Shown here piece by piece: positions 9,590-18,604 of a DNA stretch of 64,000 nucleotides. Position 1 is the first letter of the stretch. The number at the start of each line of letters is the position of its first letter. The notes below the pieces were generated by a model that was given only the letters and a program-made list of their open reading frames with translations, searched no databases and was not told where the DNA came from. The position numbers were made by a program, and so were the translations under genes. This stretch comes from Mucilaginibacter ginsenosidivorax. Its GTDB lineage: Bacteria; Bacteroidota; Bacteroidia; Sphingobacteriales; Sphingobacteriaceae. The stretch is from positions 1,984,001 to 2,048,000 of the forward strand of contig NZ_CP042437.1 in the NCBI RefSeq assembly GCF_007971525.1, read 5' to 3'.

Positions 9590-10012
9590 TTATCTAAAAT
9601 AAACAAAACGGCTGCTATACTCCCCCTCGGTTCTTGAAAGGTTACCCTCTTTTACGTGAAATGACAATACGCCCGAAAATTCAGACGTTTTATAATCCTT
9701 GCCAAACAATTTAGCGCAATGAGCAACAATATCGCCTATTGCCCTGGGCGAATCAAAATAATCAGTTTGCAGCAACCGCTGGACAGCTTTGGTGGCTCCC
9801 GGCTTTTTTCCTAAAAATGGAACGTTACTGCTTTTTATCAGCGTGGCATTCTCATCAGCAGCGCCGTGAATAAGTGTAACAAGGCGCTCTGCAATCACCA
9901 GTTGAACCGCTTCGGATTTAAAAGCGTTAACCGCCTCTGCCAATTGCATGTACTCTTCCTTAAACCGATCTAATCTTGTTACTGATGAAACTGTATTTTC
10001 TAAATATTTCAT
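9590..10012 (-). CDS. Hypothetical protein, 140 aa
   Basis: I do not recognise the family. The protein is soluble with no signal peptide or membrane segment. The N-terminal half is helical, with hydrophobic repeats such as LDRFKEEYMQLAEAVNAFK. The C-terminal half (DSPRAIGDIVAHCAKLFGKDYKTSEFSGVLSFHVKEGNLSR...) has the look of a small winged-helix domain, with a helix, turn, helix and then a basic beta-hairpin; that structural reading is an inference. Codon use and composition resemble the neighbours, and it starts with ATG in an otherwise empty region, so I think it is real. It is flanked by long intergenic stretches and is probably monocistronic. Confidence 0.6.
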   Translation of the reverse strand: MKYLENTVSSVTRLDRFKEEYMQLAEAVNAFKSEAVQLVIAERLVTLIHGAADENATLIKSSNVPFLGKKPGATKAVQRLLQTDYFDSPRAIGDIVAHCAKLFGKDYKTSEFSGVLSFHVKEGNLSRTEGEYSSRFVYFR

Positions 10013-10388
10013 ATTTCTATTTATTCAATTTTGCCTGCAAAGCCTTGTTAAAATTTAATTTGATTTAGGTAGAAAAATCGAACCACCCGTATTAGGGCTG
10101 TTAACCGATTATTGATTACCGGTATTAACCGGCAACAGATGGGTAATTTGCCAAACATCTTTTTTATATAACTTATAGGATCATATAAAAACAGATAGCC
10201 GTTTTCCCTTAAGTTGATTTGCAACAGGGAATAAACTTTTCCCTCTTCAAATCACTACTATGATAGTAAAGCCTAAATGTAGGTTATATTAAACCGGCAA
10301 AAGAAAAGTATCGATGAATAGTAATTAACTATCGACTAATGGGCCTCGGAGAGTTTTTTTTGTTCACTTATATGTGAATTTTGTGCAA

Positions 10389-10422
10389 ATAAAAAATCCC
10401 CACTCACCAGAGCAGGGATAAA
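10389..10422 (-). terminator. Terminator downstream of the alpha/beta hydrolase gene
   Basis: On the minus strand the arms ATCCCTGCTC and GAGTGGGGAT pair over 10 bp with two G-T wobbles, followed by a T-rich tract (aaataaaaaa on the plus strand). It lies about 30-65 nt beyond the stop codon. A near-identical but perfect hairpin ends the tRNA-Asn gene at 17146-17176. Confidence 0.65.
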
Positions 10423-10454
10423 TCATTGGTATTCGGGAAGATCTTGCTTACAGA

Positions 10455-11249
10455 TTAATGATTTGCCGATACTTCATTTGCAGCCTGGATAATCACCCTG
10501 GCCACTGCCTGCGGTTGCGACATGAAGATTACGTGGCTGCCTTTCACTTCTGTTACTTTAGTATTTGAGCGTTCGTACATTTTATGCTGGATAACAGGGT
10601 TGATGCTTTTATCTTCAGTTGCAATACAGGCGTAAGCTGGTTTATGCCTCCAGGCTGGGTCAGTAATCGGTGTTATAAAACCTTTGGCATAAAATGCACC
10701 TTGTGATGCATACATAAAGTCGGCTTCCTCCTGGCTTATATCGGCACAAAAACCTGCATGATATTTAGCTTTGTCGTAGTAAACAATGCCCTTATTGTCT
10801 GGGGCCAGTACACCGTTTTCGGGAGCCGGAGGCGCGGTTTGCAACCATTGTAATGCCGATTCACCTTTATCGGGCTGAAATGCGGCTACATAAACTAATG
10901 CGGCCACTTTTGGGTGATTGCCTGCCTCGGTAATAACAGCGCCTCCCCATGAATGGCCAACAAGAATACAAGGGCCGTCCTGCTTGTCAAGCGCTGTCCT
11001 GGTTGCGGCCACATCATCTTCGAGTGATGTTAACGGATTTTGCACCACAGTAACATTGTAACCTTTTTTTGTAAGTACGGTGTAAAGGGCTTTCCATCCC
11101 GAGCCATCGGCGAATGCGCCATGTACCAGCACTACATTTTTGATTGTTTGTGCATTTGCTTTAGTTATTGTGCCGGTTACGGCAAAAAGAGCGACTGTTA
11201 AAATTAAAAGACCTGCTTTCAATGTGTTTTTTGTTGTTTGCTTTTTCAT
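10455..11249 (-). CDS. Secreted alpha/beta-hydrolase (EstC/hydroxynitrile-lyase-like)
   Basis: This 264-residue protein has a signal peptide of about 33 residues (ending ANAQ). It shows the alpha/beta-hydrolase fold: an oxyanion strand VVLVHGAFADGSGW near residue 39, and the nucleophile elbow GHSWGG with Ser100. Asp213 (ATEDKSI) and His239 (KGSHVIF) complete a plausible triad. The compact pattern resembles the EstC, pyrethroid-hydrolase and plant salicylate-esterase branch, which acts on small esters; the natural substrate is not deducible. The gene stands about 100 nt downstream of an AraC-type regulator on the same strand, a possible control pair. A terminator follows at 10389-10422. Confidence 0.88.
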   Translation of the reverse strand: MKKQTTKNTLKAGLLILTVALFAVTGTITKANAQTIKNVVLVHGAFADGSGWKALYTVLTKKGYNVTVVQNPLTSLEDDVAATRTALDKQDGPCILVGHSWGGAVITEAGNHPKVAALVYVAAFQPDKGESALQWLQTAPPAPENGVLAPDNKGIVYYDKAKYHAGFCADISQEEADFMYASQGAFYAKGFITPITDPAWRHKPAYACIATEDKSINPVIQHKMYERSNTKVTEVKGSHVIFMSQPQAVARVIIQAANEVSANH

Positions 11250-11345
11250 CGTTTTTATTGTTGAAGTTTTTTGTTTGAATCAACAATACAAAGGTGGGCC
11301 GAAAAGCAGGGCGGGTTTATATGTACATTACCCGGTTAGTTGTAA

Positions 11346-12206
11346 TTATTTCCCTTCCTGAGAAATTTTTGGAGAATTTCTGAAATCAGATGGCGATATA
11401 CCCATATTTTTTTTGAAGAAGTTGGAGAAGTAAGGCACATCTTCAAAACCAAGCTCAAAAGTGATGTGCTTTATCGATCTATCGGTATAGCACAGGAGCC
11501 GCCTGGCCTCTACGACGATCCTATCCTGGATGATTTGCGAAGGCGTTTTTTGGTTGAAAATTGCAAAAAGATTAGATAAGGTTTTTGGGGCCTTACAAAG
11601 CTGTTCCGCATAAAAACTAACCGAGTGCTCGGTTTTAAAATTTGCTTCTACCAGCAGGTTAAACTTTCGGATGATGTGAAACCTTTCGTCCTGAAGTTTT
11701 TTGGCCGGTACATACCCAAACCTGGCCAGCCGGGTAACATACATAATCAGGCGCTTTAGCAGCACCAGCAGCATTTCACTCTGGATATTGTCGGAAGTCT
11801 TGAATTCCTCAATAAAAACGTCGGAGAGCAGTTGTAACTTTTGTTGTGCCATGTCATCCAGCTCAACAAACATATGATCGGTACTGCTAAACAGGAACCC
11901 AACACAACTCACCTCACTATCGTGATCGATAATGCAATAAAATTCACGGTTAAATTGCCAGGCAATAATATTTGCAGAATTTTTAAAGCTAAAAGATTGA
12001 TTAAACAAAAGGGTTAGCAGAGAATTGGACGGAAAATCATATTCAGATCCGTCAATGGTAACCGTTTGGCTTTCTCCTGTATTCCACGCAATAGTAAAAT
12101 ACTTATTGAACCGGTCTTTGCTGAAAAACAACCGGTCAAATGCCGCCTCGTCCTTAAAAAGCAGTAATTCCCCTCCTGTGTTTTCCTCCCTTAGTTTAAG
12201 TCTCAT
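11346..12206 (-). CDS. AraC-family transcriptional regulator
   Basis: This 286-residue cytosolic regulator has an N-terminal cupin-like sensor half (about residues 1-150, including FYCIIDHDSEVSCVGFLF). The C-terminal double helix-turn-helix spans about residues 185-280: VSFYAEQLCKAPKTLSNLFA, then ITFELGFEDVPYFSNFFKKNMGISPSDFR, the classical second HTH and tail. The architecture is the usual ligand-responsive AraC activator, with no membrane segment. It lies directly upstream of and co-directional with the secreted hydrolase (97 nt gap), so regulation of that gene is the simplest guess. Confidence 0.92.
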   Translation of the reverse strand: MRLKLREENTGGELLLFKDEAAFDRLFFSKDRFNKYFTIAWNTGESQTVTIDGSEYDFPSNSLLTLLFNQSFSFKNSANIIAWQFNREFYCIIDHDSEVSCVGFLFSSTDHMFVELDDMAQQKLQLLSDVFIEEFKTSDNIQSEMLLVLLKRLIMYVTRLARFGYVPAKKLQDERFHIIRKFNLLVEANFKTEHSVSFYAEQLCKAPKTLSNLFAIFNQKTPSQIIQDRIVVEARRLLCYTDRSIKHITFELGFEDVPYFSNFFKKNMGISPSDFRNSPKISQEGK

Positions 12207-12413
12207 GGTCGATCAAATAAATTTATTACAAGCAAATACGGCGAAACTAACCGCTTCTGCCTAACTGCCGTTCAAAGTACGAAAGTGCAATGGAACCCCA
12301 AACTTTAAATTACAATTCCGGGGTATGCGGGATGCCCGTTCCCTTTTTTTGTAAATTGATATAGAAGCAATTGCACCTAAGACAATTAGAAAGCCCATTA
12401 GTCGACAAAATAA

Positions 12414-15400
12414 TCACTCACTCCGTAAGCTTTTCACCGGGTTTGCCAGTGCGGCTTTTAATGCTTTGTAACCTATAGTCAACCAGCCTATCAATAACGA
12501 GATTCCAACCGCTCCAATAAAAACCAATACGCCCGGCGAAATACGATAGGCAAACGTTTGCAGCCATCCGTTCATCAGGTACCAGGCAGCTGGCGCACCT
12601 ATTACAAATGCCACCATGATAAGCGCTAAAAATTCTTTTGAAAACAAATACAGGATGCTGCTAATTGATGCGCCTAAAACTTTTCGTATCCCTACCTCCC
12701 TGGTACGCTGTATCGCCATAAACGAAACCAATCCGTACAACCCAAGGCAGGATATAAAAATGGCAATAACTGCAAATACCTTGTAAATCAGTTCCAGCTG
12801 GTTTTCCTGCTCATAAAATTTAGCAATGCTGTCATCAACAAAAAAGCCTGTATAGGCATATTCGGGATATTTCTTTTCCCAGGTACTTTGCACAAGCGCG
12901 ACAGTCTTCCTTAAATTTTTCCCTTCAATTTTTATCGCTATTTCCTGTTCCAATTGTTTGAAGGGGTACATCAACAGGGGTTTAACTTCCTCGCGCATCG
13001 AGTTTGTTTTAAAGTCGGCAACCACACCTGCTATAGGCAGGTTTGAGTAATTATCAAAGGTGATGGTTTTGCCCAAAACATCATCTGCACGTTTAAGGCC
13101 AAGTTTGCGTACAAAAGTTTCGTTAACCACTAATTGACGCGCGGTATCGCTTGGTTCATAGCCTTTGCCCGCTATAAATTTAAGGCCAAATGTTTTAAAA
13201 TAATCGGCATCGGCTGCCTTCATGAAAACATCAAAACCCGGATCTTTTTCGGAATGATTATAGAAGAAATTGCTGGAATTGTTATGCGCCGAAGAAGGCA
13301 CATCAGCCGAAAAACTGGCCGCCTGTACGCCTGGTAACGCCAGTACCTGTTGTTTAAAGCTGTTAAGGCGCGATAAACCAACGCTATCGGCAGGGCAAGG
13401 TACCGCAAGAACAGCTTGTTTATTAAAGCCAAGATCGGCATTGTTTACAAAATCCATTTGTTTAACGGCGATAGCCGTTCCAATAATCAATAATTGCGAA
13501 ATGGCAAACTGCGTAACTACCAACACCCGGCGGAGCGATATGCCGCCCGCCGCTTTGGAGTTGATTTTGTTTTTCAACGCCTGGATAGGTTTAAACCCTG
13601 ATACAATGATTGCCGGATATACGCCGGAAAGCAATACTACTGCAGCTATTACACAAGCCAGGCAAAGCAATATGCCGGGATTGAACAAGCTTATAGTATC
13701 GGGCACACTGGCTATGCGCTTAAGCAATGGAAAGGCCAGTTCGGCCACAACTACCGCAAGCCCTGCAGAAAACAGTACGATGATGGCTGTTTCGCACATC
13801 ACCAGGCCAATCAATTGCCCGCGGCTGCTACCCAGCACTTTGCGGATCCCTACCTCTTTGGAGCGGCCCACCGATTGCGCAGTTGATAGATTAATAAAAT
13901 TGATGGATGCCATAATGATGATCAGTACTGCGATGAGCGACAACGTGCGTAGCGTAGACCTGCTGGTTATATGATCGCCCAGTGTACCGCCAAAACTGGT
14001 ATCGAAGTGGATGGCTGATAAGGGTTGTGCTACAGCAAATCTCTTCCGGCCGGTACGTTTATTATTGTCAAATTGTTTTTTTGAAAAGCTGAGCATCTGA
14101 CTGTCTACGGTGCTCTGCAATACGTTTGCCGGGAATTTGATGTATACCTGGCAATCGCTACTGGTTTCGTCCCAGGTATTTCGGTAGTTGTAGCTTTTCG
14201 CATTTTGCTTCCAGGTGATGTATGAAACCAACACTTTAAACGGGAGGTCGGTATTTGCAGGTAAATCCTGTATTACGCCTGCTACCTTCAATGTAAGCAG
14301 GTTGTCCATCCTGAGTGTTTTTCCTACAGCTAAGTGCCAATCGCCAAAGTATTTTATCGCACTGCTTTGATCAATCACCACCATGTTGGGATCTTTTAAA
14401 ACTGATGCATCGCCGGCCAGCCAGGTTGCTGAAAAAACATCAAACAATCCGGGTTCGGCAAACATGATGCCTGTGTTTTCTACAAATTTTTTGTCTGCTG
14501 CCGGGTTACCATTTGCCGCCCGGGCAACAATCTGGCTGCCATAAATGGCATTGATGCCTGCAACAGTGGCTTGCGGAAAATAAAGGCGAAAGGCGTCTAC
14601 AGCTGGTGTCGATATTCCGGCACTGTACCTGATGTTGCCTTCCCGCACTTTTTTGGTAACAATGCGGTAGGTATTTTTATAACCCGGCTGATACGTATCA
14701 AAACTCAGTTCGTACTGAACAACTACAAATATGAGCAGGCTGGCTGCAATCCCTACTGCCAGGCCGGCTATATTAATTGCCGAGTAACTTTGATGGCGAA
14801 CGATATTGCGCCACGCGATTTTGAAATAATTTTTGAACATATAATTGCGGTTTAATTTCTCTGTAGACCACCTGATAGTGGCTTCATGGTTCGAAATTAC
14901 CGCAGCGGATAGCCTAATACTTCTCAAATTATAGGATGGGTAGCCTTTTTTGAGGTCATTTTTATATTCCAGCGGAGTTTTACCGGTGGCCTGCTTAAAA
15001 ATACGGCTAAATGTGCTTTGGGCATTAAAGCCTGATTCATATGCAATGCCCAGCAGTGTGATATGGCTGTAGGCCGGATCCTCCATTTTACGGGCTGCAT
15101 CTAAAACCCGGTATTCATTGATAAAATCATTGAAGCTTTTTTTGAGCCCTGTGTTGATTATCCTCGATAATTCATGCGTGCTGAGGTTAAGTTTTTCGGC
15201 CAGTGAACTTAAACTTAACTCCAGATCCTGGTAATAACGTTTATCTTCAAGAACCTTCTTCAGCCAGTTACCCTTTTGCCTCAGCAACGCGGGCGTTGTA
15301 GGTTTTGAAATTGGCATTGCATGCATCGTCGTCGCGATTTCCGTTTTTGAATGCGCCGTGGCCGCTATCCAAATCATCATTGCGGCCAACATCAGGTACA

Positions 15401-16070
15401 AGGAATAGTAAGTAGTTATACCTAAACTGTAGTGGAAATAAAAATAATCTACAAAAGCGTACGGCACCCACAACAACCATAACAGCGCTAAAGCTTTTAT
15501 TAAACGTTGCAGCCATCGCATTTGATGGCGGTACCGGTCATTTACGTTATTAAATTTTATCTGTTGATAATAACGTTTTATTACCCCGAAGGAGATATAC
15601 AAGTAGGCCAACGCCGAAATAAAAGCCGCTATGTTCAACACAGGGCTAATTTGCCCAAAGAGTGATGTATTATAAGCTGTTGCGCCAATACCGATGCTCT
15701 GCTTATTCTCCCATACAAGCACACCCTGTTGCAGCAGGGAAGGAGTAAAATGCAACAGATCCCTCCGGTGTAATTTGTATCCCGGCAGGCTTATCTTGCG
15801 CACATAAAAATAAATAAGCGGCCCAAGAGCCAACGAAAATTGAAGTGGTAATTGGTTCCAGTAGGGAAAGTATGCATCCAGGCCAACGCTTTGTCCCAAT
15901 ATCCGGACCATCCATAAAACAACAGCTAACAAGCCAAGGGCCAGAAACCGGTTTGCAGTACGGTTCAGTTTTGGGGTAAACCATAACAATACGGTAAAAG
16001 TCAGGCCTATAAATATCGCCGCCAAAAACGCCAGATCATAAAGGGTAATATGGAATATATATGGCTTCAC
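12414..16070 (-). CDS. Membrane AraC-type regulator fused to FtsX/MacB-type ABC permease
   Basis: One uninterrupted 1218-codon frame encodes two normally separate proteins. Residues 1-235 hold about seven transmembrane helices. Residues ~275-375 are an AraC-type HTH (LSSLAEKLNLSTHELSRIIN, then LGIAYESGFNAQSTFSRIFK and TGKTPLEY). A 35-residue linker leads to Met411 (position 14840), where a complete permease begins with MFKNYFKIAWRNIVRHQSYS. The permease half (808 residues) has two MacB-like periplasmic domains and two FtsX cores, marked by SKEVGIRKVLGSSRGQL and TREVGIRKVLGASIS. It ends in the usual NPVKSLRSE tail. The permease has the typical size of Bacteroidota lipoprotein-export or efflux permeases, and the HTH part the typical size of membrane-anchored AraC regulators. 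No stop codon separates them. Internal initiation at 14840 could also produce the permease alone. The partner ATPase is not adjacent. Confidence 0.85.
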   Translation of the reverse strand: MKPYIFHITLYDLAFLAAIFIGLTFTVLLWFTPKLNRTANRFLALGLLAVVLWMVRILGQSVGLDAYFPYWNQLPLQFSLALGPLIYFYVRKISLPGYKLHRRDLLHFTPSLLQQGVLVWENKQSIGIGATAYNTSLFGQISPVLNIAAFISALAYLYISFGVIKRYYQQIKFNNVNDRYRHQMRWLQRLIKALALLWLLWVPYAFVDYFYFHYSLGITTYYSLYLMLAAMMIWIAATAHSKTEIATTMHAMPISKPTTPALLRQKGNWLKKVLEDKRYYQDLELSLSSLAEKLNLSTHELSRIINTGLKKSFNDFINEYRVLDAARKMEDPAYSHITLLGIAYESGFNAQSTFSRIFKQATGKTPLEYKNDLKKGYPSYNLRSIRLSAAVISNHEATIRWSTEKLNRNYMFKNYFKIAWRNIVRHQSYSAINIAGLAVGIAASLLIFVVVQYELSFDTYQPGYKNTYRIVTKKVREGNIRYSAGISTPAVDAFRLYFPQATVAGINAIYGSQIVARAANGNPAADKKFVENTGIMFAEPGLFDVFSATWLAGDASVLKDPNMVVIDQSSAIKYFGDWHLAVGKTLRMDNLLTLKVAGVIQDLPANTDLPFKVLVSYITWKQNAKSYNYRNTWDETSSDCQVYIKFPANVLQSTVDSQMLSFSKKQFDNNKRTGRKRFAVAQPLSAIHFDTSFGGTLGDHITSRSTLRTLSLIAVLIIIMASINFINLSTAQSVGRSKEVGIRKVLGSSRGQLIGLVMCETAIIVLFSAGLAVVVAELAFPLLKRIASVPDTISLFNPGILLCLACVIAAVVLLSGVYPAIIVSGFKPIQALKNKINSKAAGGISLRRVLVVTQFAISQLLIIGTAIAVKQMDFVNNADLGFNKQAVLAVPCPADSVGLSRLNSFKQQVLALPGVQAASFSADVPSSAHNNSSNFFYNHSEKDPGFDVFMKAADADYFKTFGLKFIAGKGYEPSDTARQLVVNETFVRKLGLKRADDVLGKTITFDNYSNLPIAGVVADFKTNSMREEVKPLLMYPFKQLEQEIAIKIEGKNLRKTVALVQSTWEKKYPEYAYTGFFVDDSIAKFYEQENQLELIYKVFAVIAIFISCLGLYGLVSFMAIQRTREVGIRKVLGASISSILYLFSKEFLALIMVAFVIGAPAAWYLMNGWLQTFAYRISPGVLVFIGAVGISLLIGWLTIGYKALKAALANPVKSLRSE

Positions 16071-16271
16071 AAGATCAAATAACTCAATCGTTGTTCCAAA
16101 TAGCTAATATGCTGATATATTGATAATTAAAAAAGCAACATTATTAACATTGTAATAAAAACGAACATGCCGTTGTCCGCTTTTGAAATGTGCCGTCCCG
16201 TCCGGAAAAAGCTATACAGATTTGCTGACTAATGTTGAAAAACTTCAGGCAGCGAGCGACATATTAAATTA

Positions 16272-16931
16272 CTATTCGATTTTACTTCGAAGCAATCTGA
16301 CGCCTATTAATATAGTCCAGACCGGGAGGGTCAAAACGCCGATAAATGAGCCAATATAAAGAAATAGATGTACAACTATATTTGCCGTGGTTTCGGCGGG
16401 TATCTTGTCCATTACCTCATCTGATGGAGCAGGTATATGAAAAATAACATTATCCACAAATATGCCATATCCAATGGGAAATAAGCCGGCTAATATAAGT
16501 CCCGAGCCAACAATTATTCCAAACCACCTAAGCCATTGAGGAATAAATACCTTTAAACGCCAACATGCAACGATAACCCAGGCACCAAAAACACCTTGTG
16601 GAGCCATATACAAAGTATCTGCAAGAATTTTAGGGAAGATGAGCAATAGAAATAGTACAGTAAAACAAAGCGCACCAATTCCAACATTGAGAAATGCTTG
16701 CGTTATTTTTAAATTTTGTTCCTTGATGATTTTAAACAGCGCAATTGAAACTGGAATTAAAAAGAGAAATTGGAAAATAACACAGGAGTCATGAACTCTA
16801 ATTGGAAGAGTTCCATTTTGTGAATCTTGATTGCGGATTAAAAGAAACCCAATAAGTGAAAAATACGCAATCATCCCCAATATGCCGCTTGCAATTGCTG
16901 CCCGTCCAGCAGTACGATAAGGTGAATTCAT
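16272..16931 (-). CDS. DUF4386-like polytopic membrane protein
   Basis: This 219-residue protein has about six transmembrane helices, near residues 12-32, 47-66, 82-100, 110-128, 137-160 and 188-212. The opening TAGRAAIASGILGMIAYFS, the central FPKILADTLYMAPQGVFGAW stretch and the loop with IPAPSDEVMDK resemble the DUF4386 pattern. No catalytic motif is visible and the function is unknown. The gene is monocistronic, flanked by the AraC-permease fusion and the tRNA-Asn region. Confidence 0.65.
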   Translation of the reverse strand: MNSPYRTAGRAAIASGILGMIAYFSLIGFLLIRNQDSQNGTLPIRVHDSCVIFQFLFLIPVSIALFKIIKEQNLKITQAFLNVGIGALCFTVLFLLLIFPKILADTLYMAPQGVFGAWVIVACWRLKVFIPQWLRWFGIIVGSGLILAGLFPIGYGIFVDNVIFHIPAPSDEVMDKIPAETTANIVVHLFLYIGSFIGVLTLPVWTILIGVRLLRSKIE

Positions 16932-17012
16932 TGAACAGCAACTGGTTTTAAGAGTTAATTTTATATTGTAATGTAAAGCTATGCTTAAATGTTTAGAAAA
17001 AACGCTAATTAA

Positions 17013-17090
17013 CGTTTATCAATCTAATATCGATAGTAATTAGGTCTGTAGTGTAAACTTTTATCCCTTTTGGGGTTAGATTGATAAACG
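17013..17090. repeat. 15-bp perfect inverted repeat flanking a 48-nt spacer
   Basis: The arm CGTTTATCAATCTAA (17013-17027) is exactly complementary to TTAGATTGATAAACG (17076-17090). It lies between the DUF4386-like gene and tRNA-Asn. It could be an operator, a miniature element or a recombination site; nothing in the spacer identifies it. Confidence 0.6.
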
Positions 17091-17145
17091 CCGGGTTCCC
17101 GTTGAAGGAGATTGCGGACCCCAAAAAAGGTATAAAATTTCATGC

Positions 17146-17176
17146 AAAAAAAATCCCCACTCGCCGGAGTGGGGAT
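17146..17176 (-). terminator. Terminator of tRNA-Asn
   Basis: A perfect 10-bp hairpin (atccccactc / gagtggggat, 4-nt loop) is followed on the minus strand by a run of eight T residues, 16 nt past the tRNA 3' end. Confidence 0.85.
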
Positions 17177-17191
17177 AAATCATTGATTTTG

Positions 17192-17268
17192 TGGCTCCTG
17201 AGGCTGGGCTCGAACCAGCGACCCTCTGATTAACAGTCAGATGCTCTAACCGGCTGAGCTACTCAGGA
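17192..17268 (-). tRNA. tRNA-Asn (anticodon GTT)
   Basis: On the minus strand the 7-bp acceptor stem TCCTGAG/CTCAGGA encloses a normal D arm (TAGCTCAGCCGGTTAGAGCA). The anticodon arm is TCTGA-CTGTTAA-TCAGA with GTT, and the T arm is GCTGG-TTCGAGC-CCAGC. Discriminator G and an encoded CCA end the gene at 17192. A strong terminator follows. Confidence 0.97.
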
Positions 17269-17354
17269 CTATTTTTCCGTTTGGAGTGGTGCAAAAGTAT
17301 AATTTCTGCGGTAATTTCACAATATTTGCGCAAAAAAAATTTAAAATATTTTCC

Positions 17355-18269
17355 ATGAGTTTGTTAGTTATTGGTACTGTGGCATTTGACGCAATTGAGA
17401 CCCCCTTCGGGAAGACGGATAAAATCGTCGGCGGGTCGGCAACCTTCGCAAGTTTGGGCGCATCTTACTTTTTTGATGATATAAATATCGTTGCCGTGGT
17501 AGGCGATGACTTCCCGCAAAGCGAGATTGAAGACCTTAACAAACACAATGTAGATACCGAAGGGCTGCAAATTAAACAGGGAGAAAAATCATTTTTCTGG
17601 AGCGGCAGGTATCATAACGACATGAACAGCCGTGATACATTGGTTACCGAATTGAACGTTTTGGCCGATTTTGATCCAATAATTCCCGAATCATACCAGG
17701 ATTGTGAATACCTGATGCTGGGCAATTTATCGCCACAGGTTCAGCAAAGCGTTATCGAACGCCTTAAAAACCGCCCCAAACTGATTGTAATGGACACCAT
17801 GAACTTTTGGATGGATATTGCATTAGATGAATTATTGAAAACTTTGAAGCTAGTAGATGTACTAACCATTAATGATGCGGAAGCACGCCAGCTATCGGGC
17901 GAATTTTCGCTGGTAAAAGCTGCCCGTAAAATTTTAACCATGGGCCCGCAGTACCTGATCATTAAAAAAGGTGAGCACGGCGCCCTGCTTTTTCATGAAG
18001 ATAAAATATTCAGCGCCCCCGCCCTTCCATTAGAGGAGGTTTTTGACCCCACAGGCGCAGGCGACACGTTTGCAGGCGGGTTTATCGGCTATATGGCCAA
18101 AGCGGGCACTGTGAGCTTCGAAAGCATGAAAAACGCCATCATCTATGGCTCGGCCCTGGCATCATTCTGCGTGGAGAAGTTTGGATCTGAAAGATTAAGG
18201 AACCTGACACAGGAAGAAATTACTGCCCGCATAGCCCAATTTGTGGGATTGGCCAAGTTTGAGATATAA
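17355..18269 (+). CDS. PfkB-family carbohydrate/nucleoside kinase
   Basis: This is a 304-residue ribokinase-fold kinase. The N-terminal GGSATFASLGASYF (residues ~26-39) is the substrate-binding PfkB signature 1 region, NDAEARQLSG follows at ~173-182, and DPTGAGDTFAGG (231-242) is signature 2 with catalytic base Asp237. I start it at the ATG at 17355 because MSLLVIGTVAFDAI is the family-typical first strand; the frame extends upstream to 17286 without homology-like sequence. The natural substrate (sugar or adenosine) cannot be settled from motifs. The gene converges on the cytochrome b5-like gene, with a palindromic repeat starting right at the stop codon. Confidence 0.9.
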   Translation: MSLLVIGTVAFDAIETPFGKTDKIVGGSATFASLGASYFFDDINIVAVVGDDFPQSEIEDLNKHNVDTEGLQIKQGEKSFFWSGRYHNDMNSRDTLVTELNVLADFDPIIPESYQDCEYLMLGNLSPQVQQSVIERLKNRPKLIVMDTMNFWMDIALDELLKTLKLVDVLTINDAEARQLSGEFSLVKAARKILTMGPQYLIIKKGEHGALLFHEDKIFSAPALPLEEVFDPTGAGDTFAGGFIGYMAKAGTVSFESMKNAIIYGSALASFCVEKFGSERLRNLTQEEITARIAQFVGLAKFEI

Positions 18270-18367
18270 GGAGCCAGCCCCACCCAAACCCTCCCCGGAA
18301 GGGAGGGCTTTAATATTGCCCTGCAAACTTTCAAGTCTCCCCCACCGGGGGAGATTTAGAGGGGGCC
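18270..18367. repeat. Palindromic dispersed repeat R2, copy 1
   Basis: Two short hairpins, one around ccctccccggaagggaggg and one around tctcccccaccgggggaga, are bracketed by agccccaccc and a gagggggcct end. Near-identical copies occur at 34241-34326 and, diverged, at 35127-35275. It fills the space between two convergent genes and supplies the last codons and stop of the cytochrome b5-like gene. Confidence 0.85.
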
Positions 18368-18604
18368 TGCGTGTAGCGTACCCACTTTTTCAAACTTTTC
18401 AAATACAGTTTCAGTATGCGGCGCATCAACAAGCTCGGGAGTTAGGTCCTGGCCGGCCCAATGTTCGTAATGTTTGCCATTGCGCCATAGGCGGCTTTCG
18501 GTTACATCATATATAATGCCTTTATAGGCCACCCAAATCTGGGGTTTATCCTGCCCGTTGCGCAGCGCCAGTTGCGATTTGGTATATTGGGGCAGCTCAG
18601 TCAT
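18356..18604 (-). CDS. Cytochrome b5-like heme/steroid-binding domain protein
   Basis: This small protein of 82 residues runs from the ATG at 18604. It has the cytochrome b5-like pattern IWVAYKGIIYDVTESRLW (about residues 22-39), then KHYEHWAGQDLTPELVDAPH, where conserved His residues would contact heme or a steroid-like ligand. The classic HPGG is not intact. The start codon overlaps the end of the lycopene cyclase gene (ATGACTGA, 8 nt), which implies translational coupling. An upstream ATG at 18634 would add ten residues inside the cyclase gene and is less likely. The last residues (GPL-stop) are encoded by the R2 repeat, so the original C-terminus may have been altered. Confidence 0.8.
   Translation of the reverse strand: MTELPQYTKSQLALRNGQDKPQIWVAYKGIIYDVTESRLWRNGKHYEHWAGQDLTPELVDAPHTETVFEKFEKVGTLHAGPL

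Noticed and set aside
13270..13974. 234-codon plus-strand ORF
   Set aside because: It is antisense to the permease half of the AraC-FtsX fusion, with no recognisable motif or start context.
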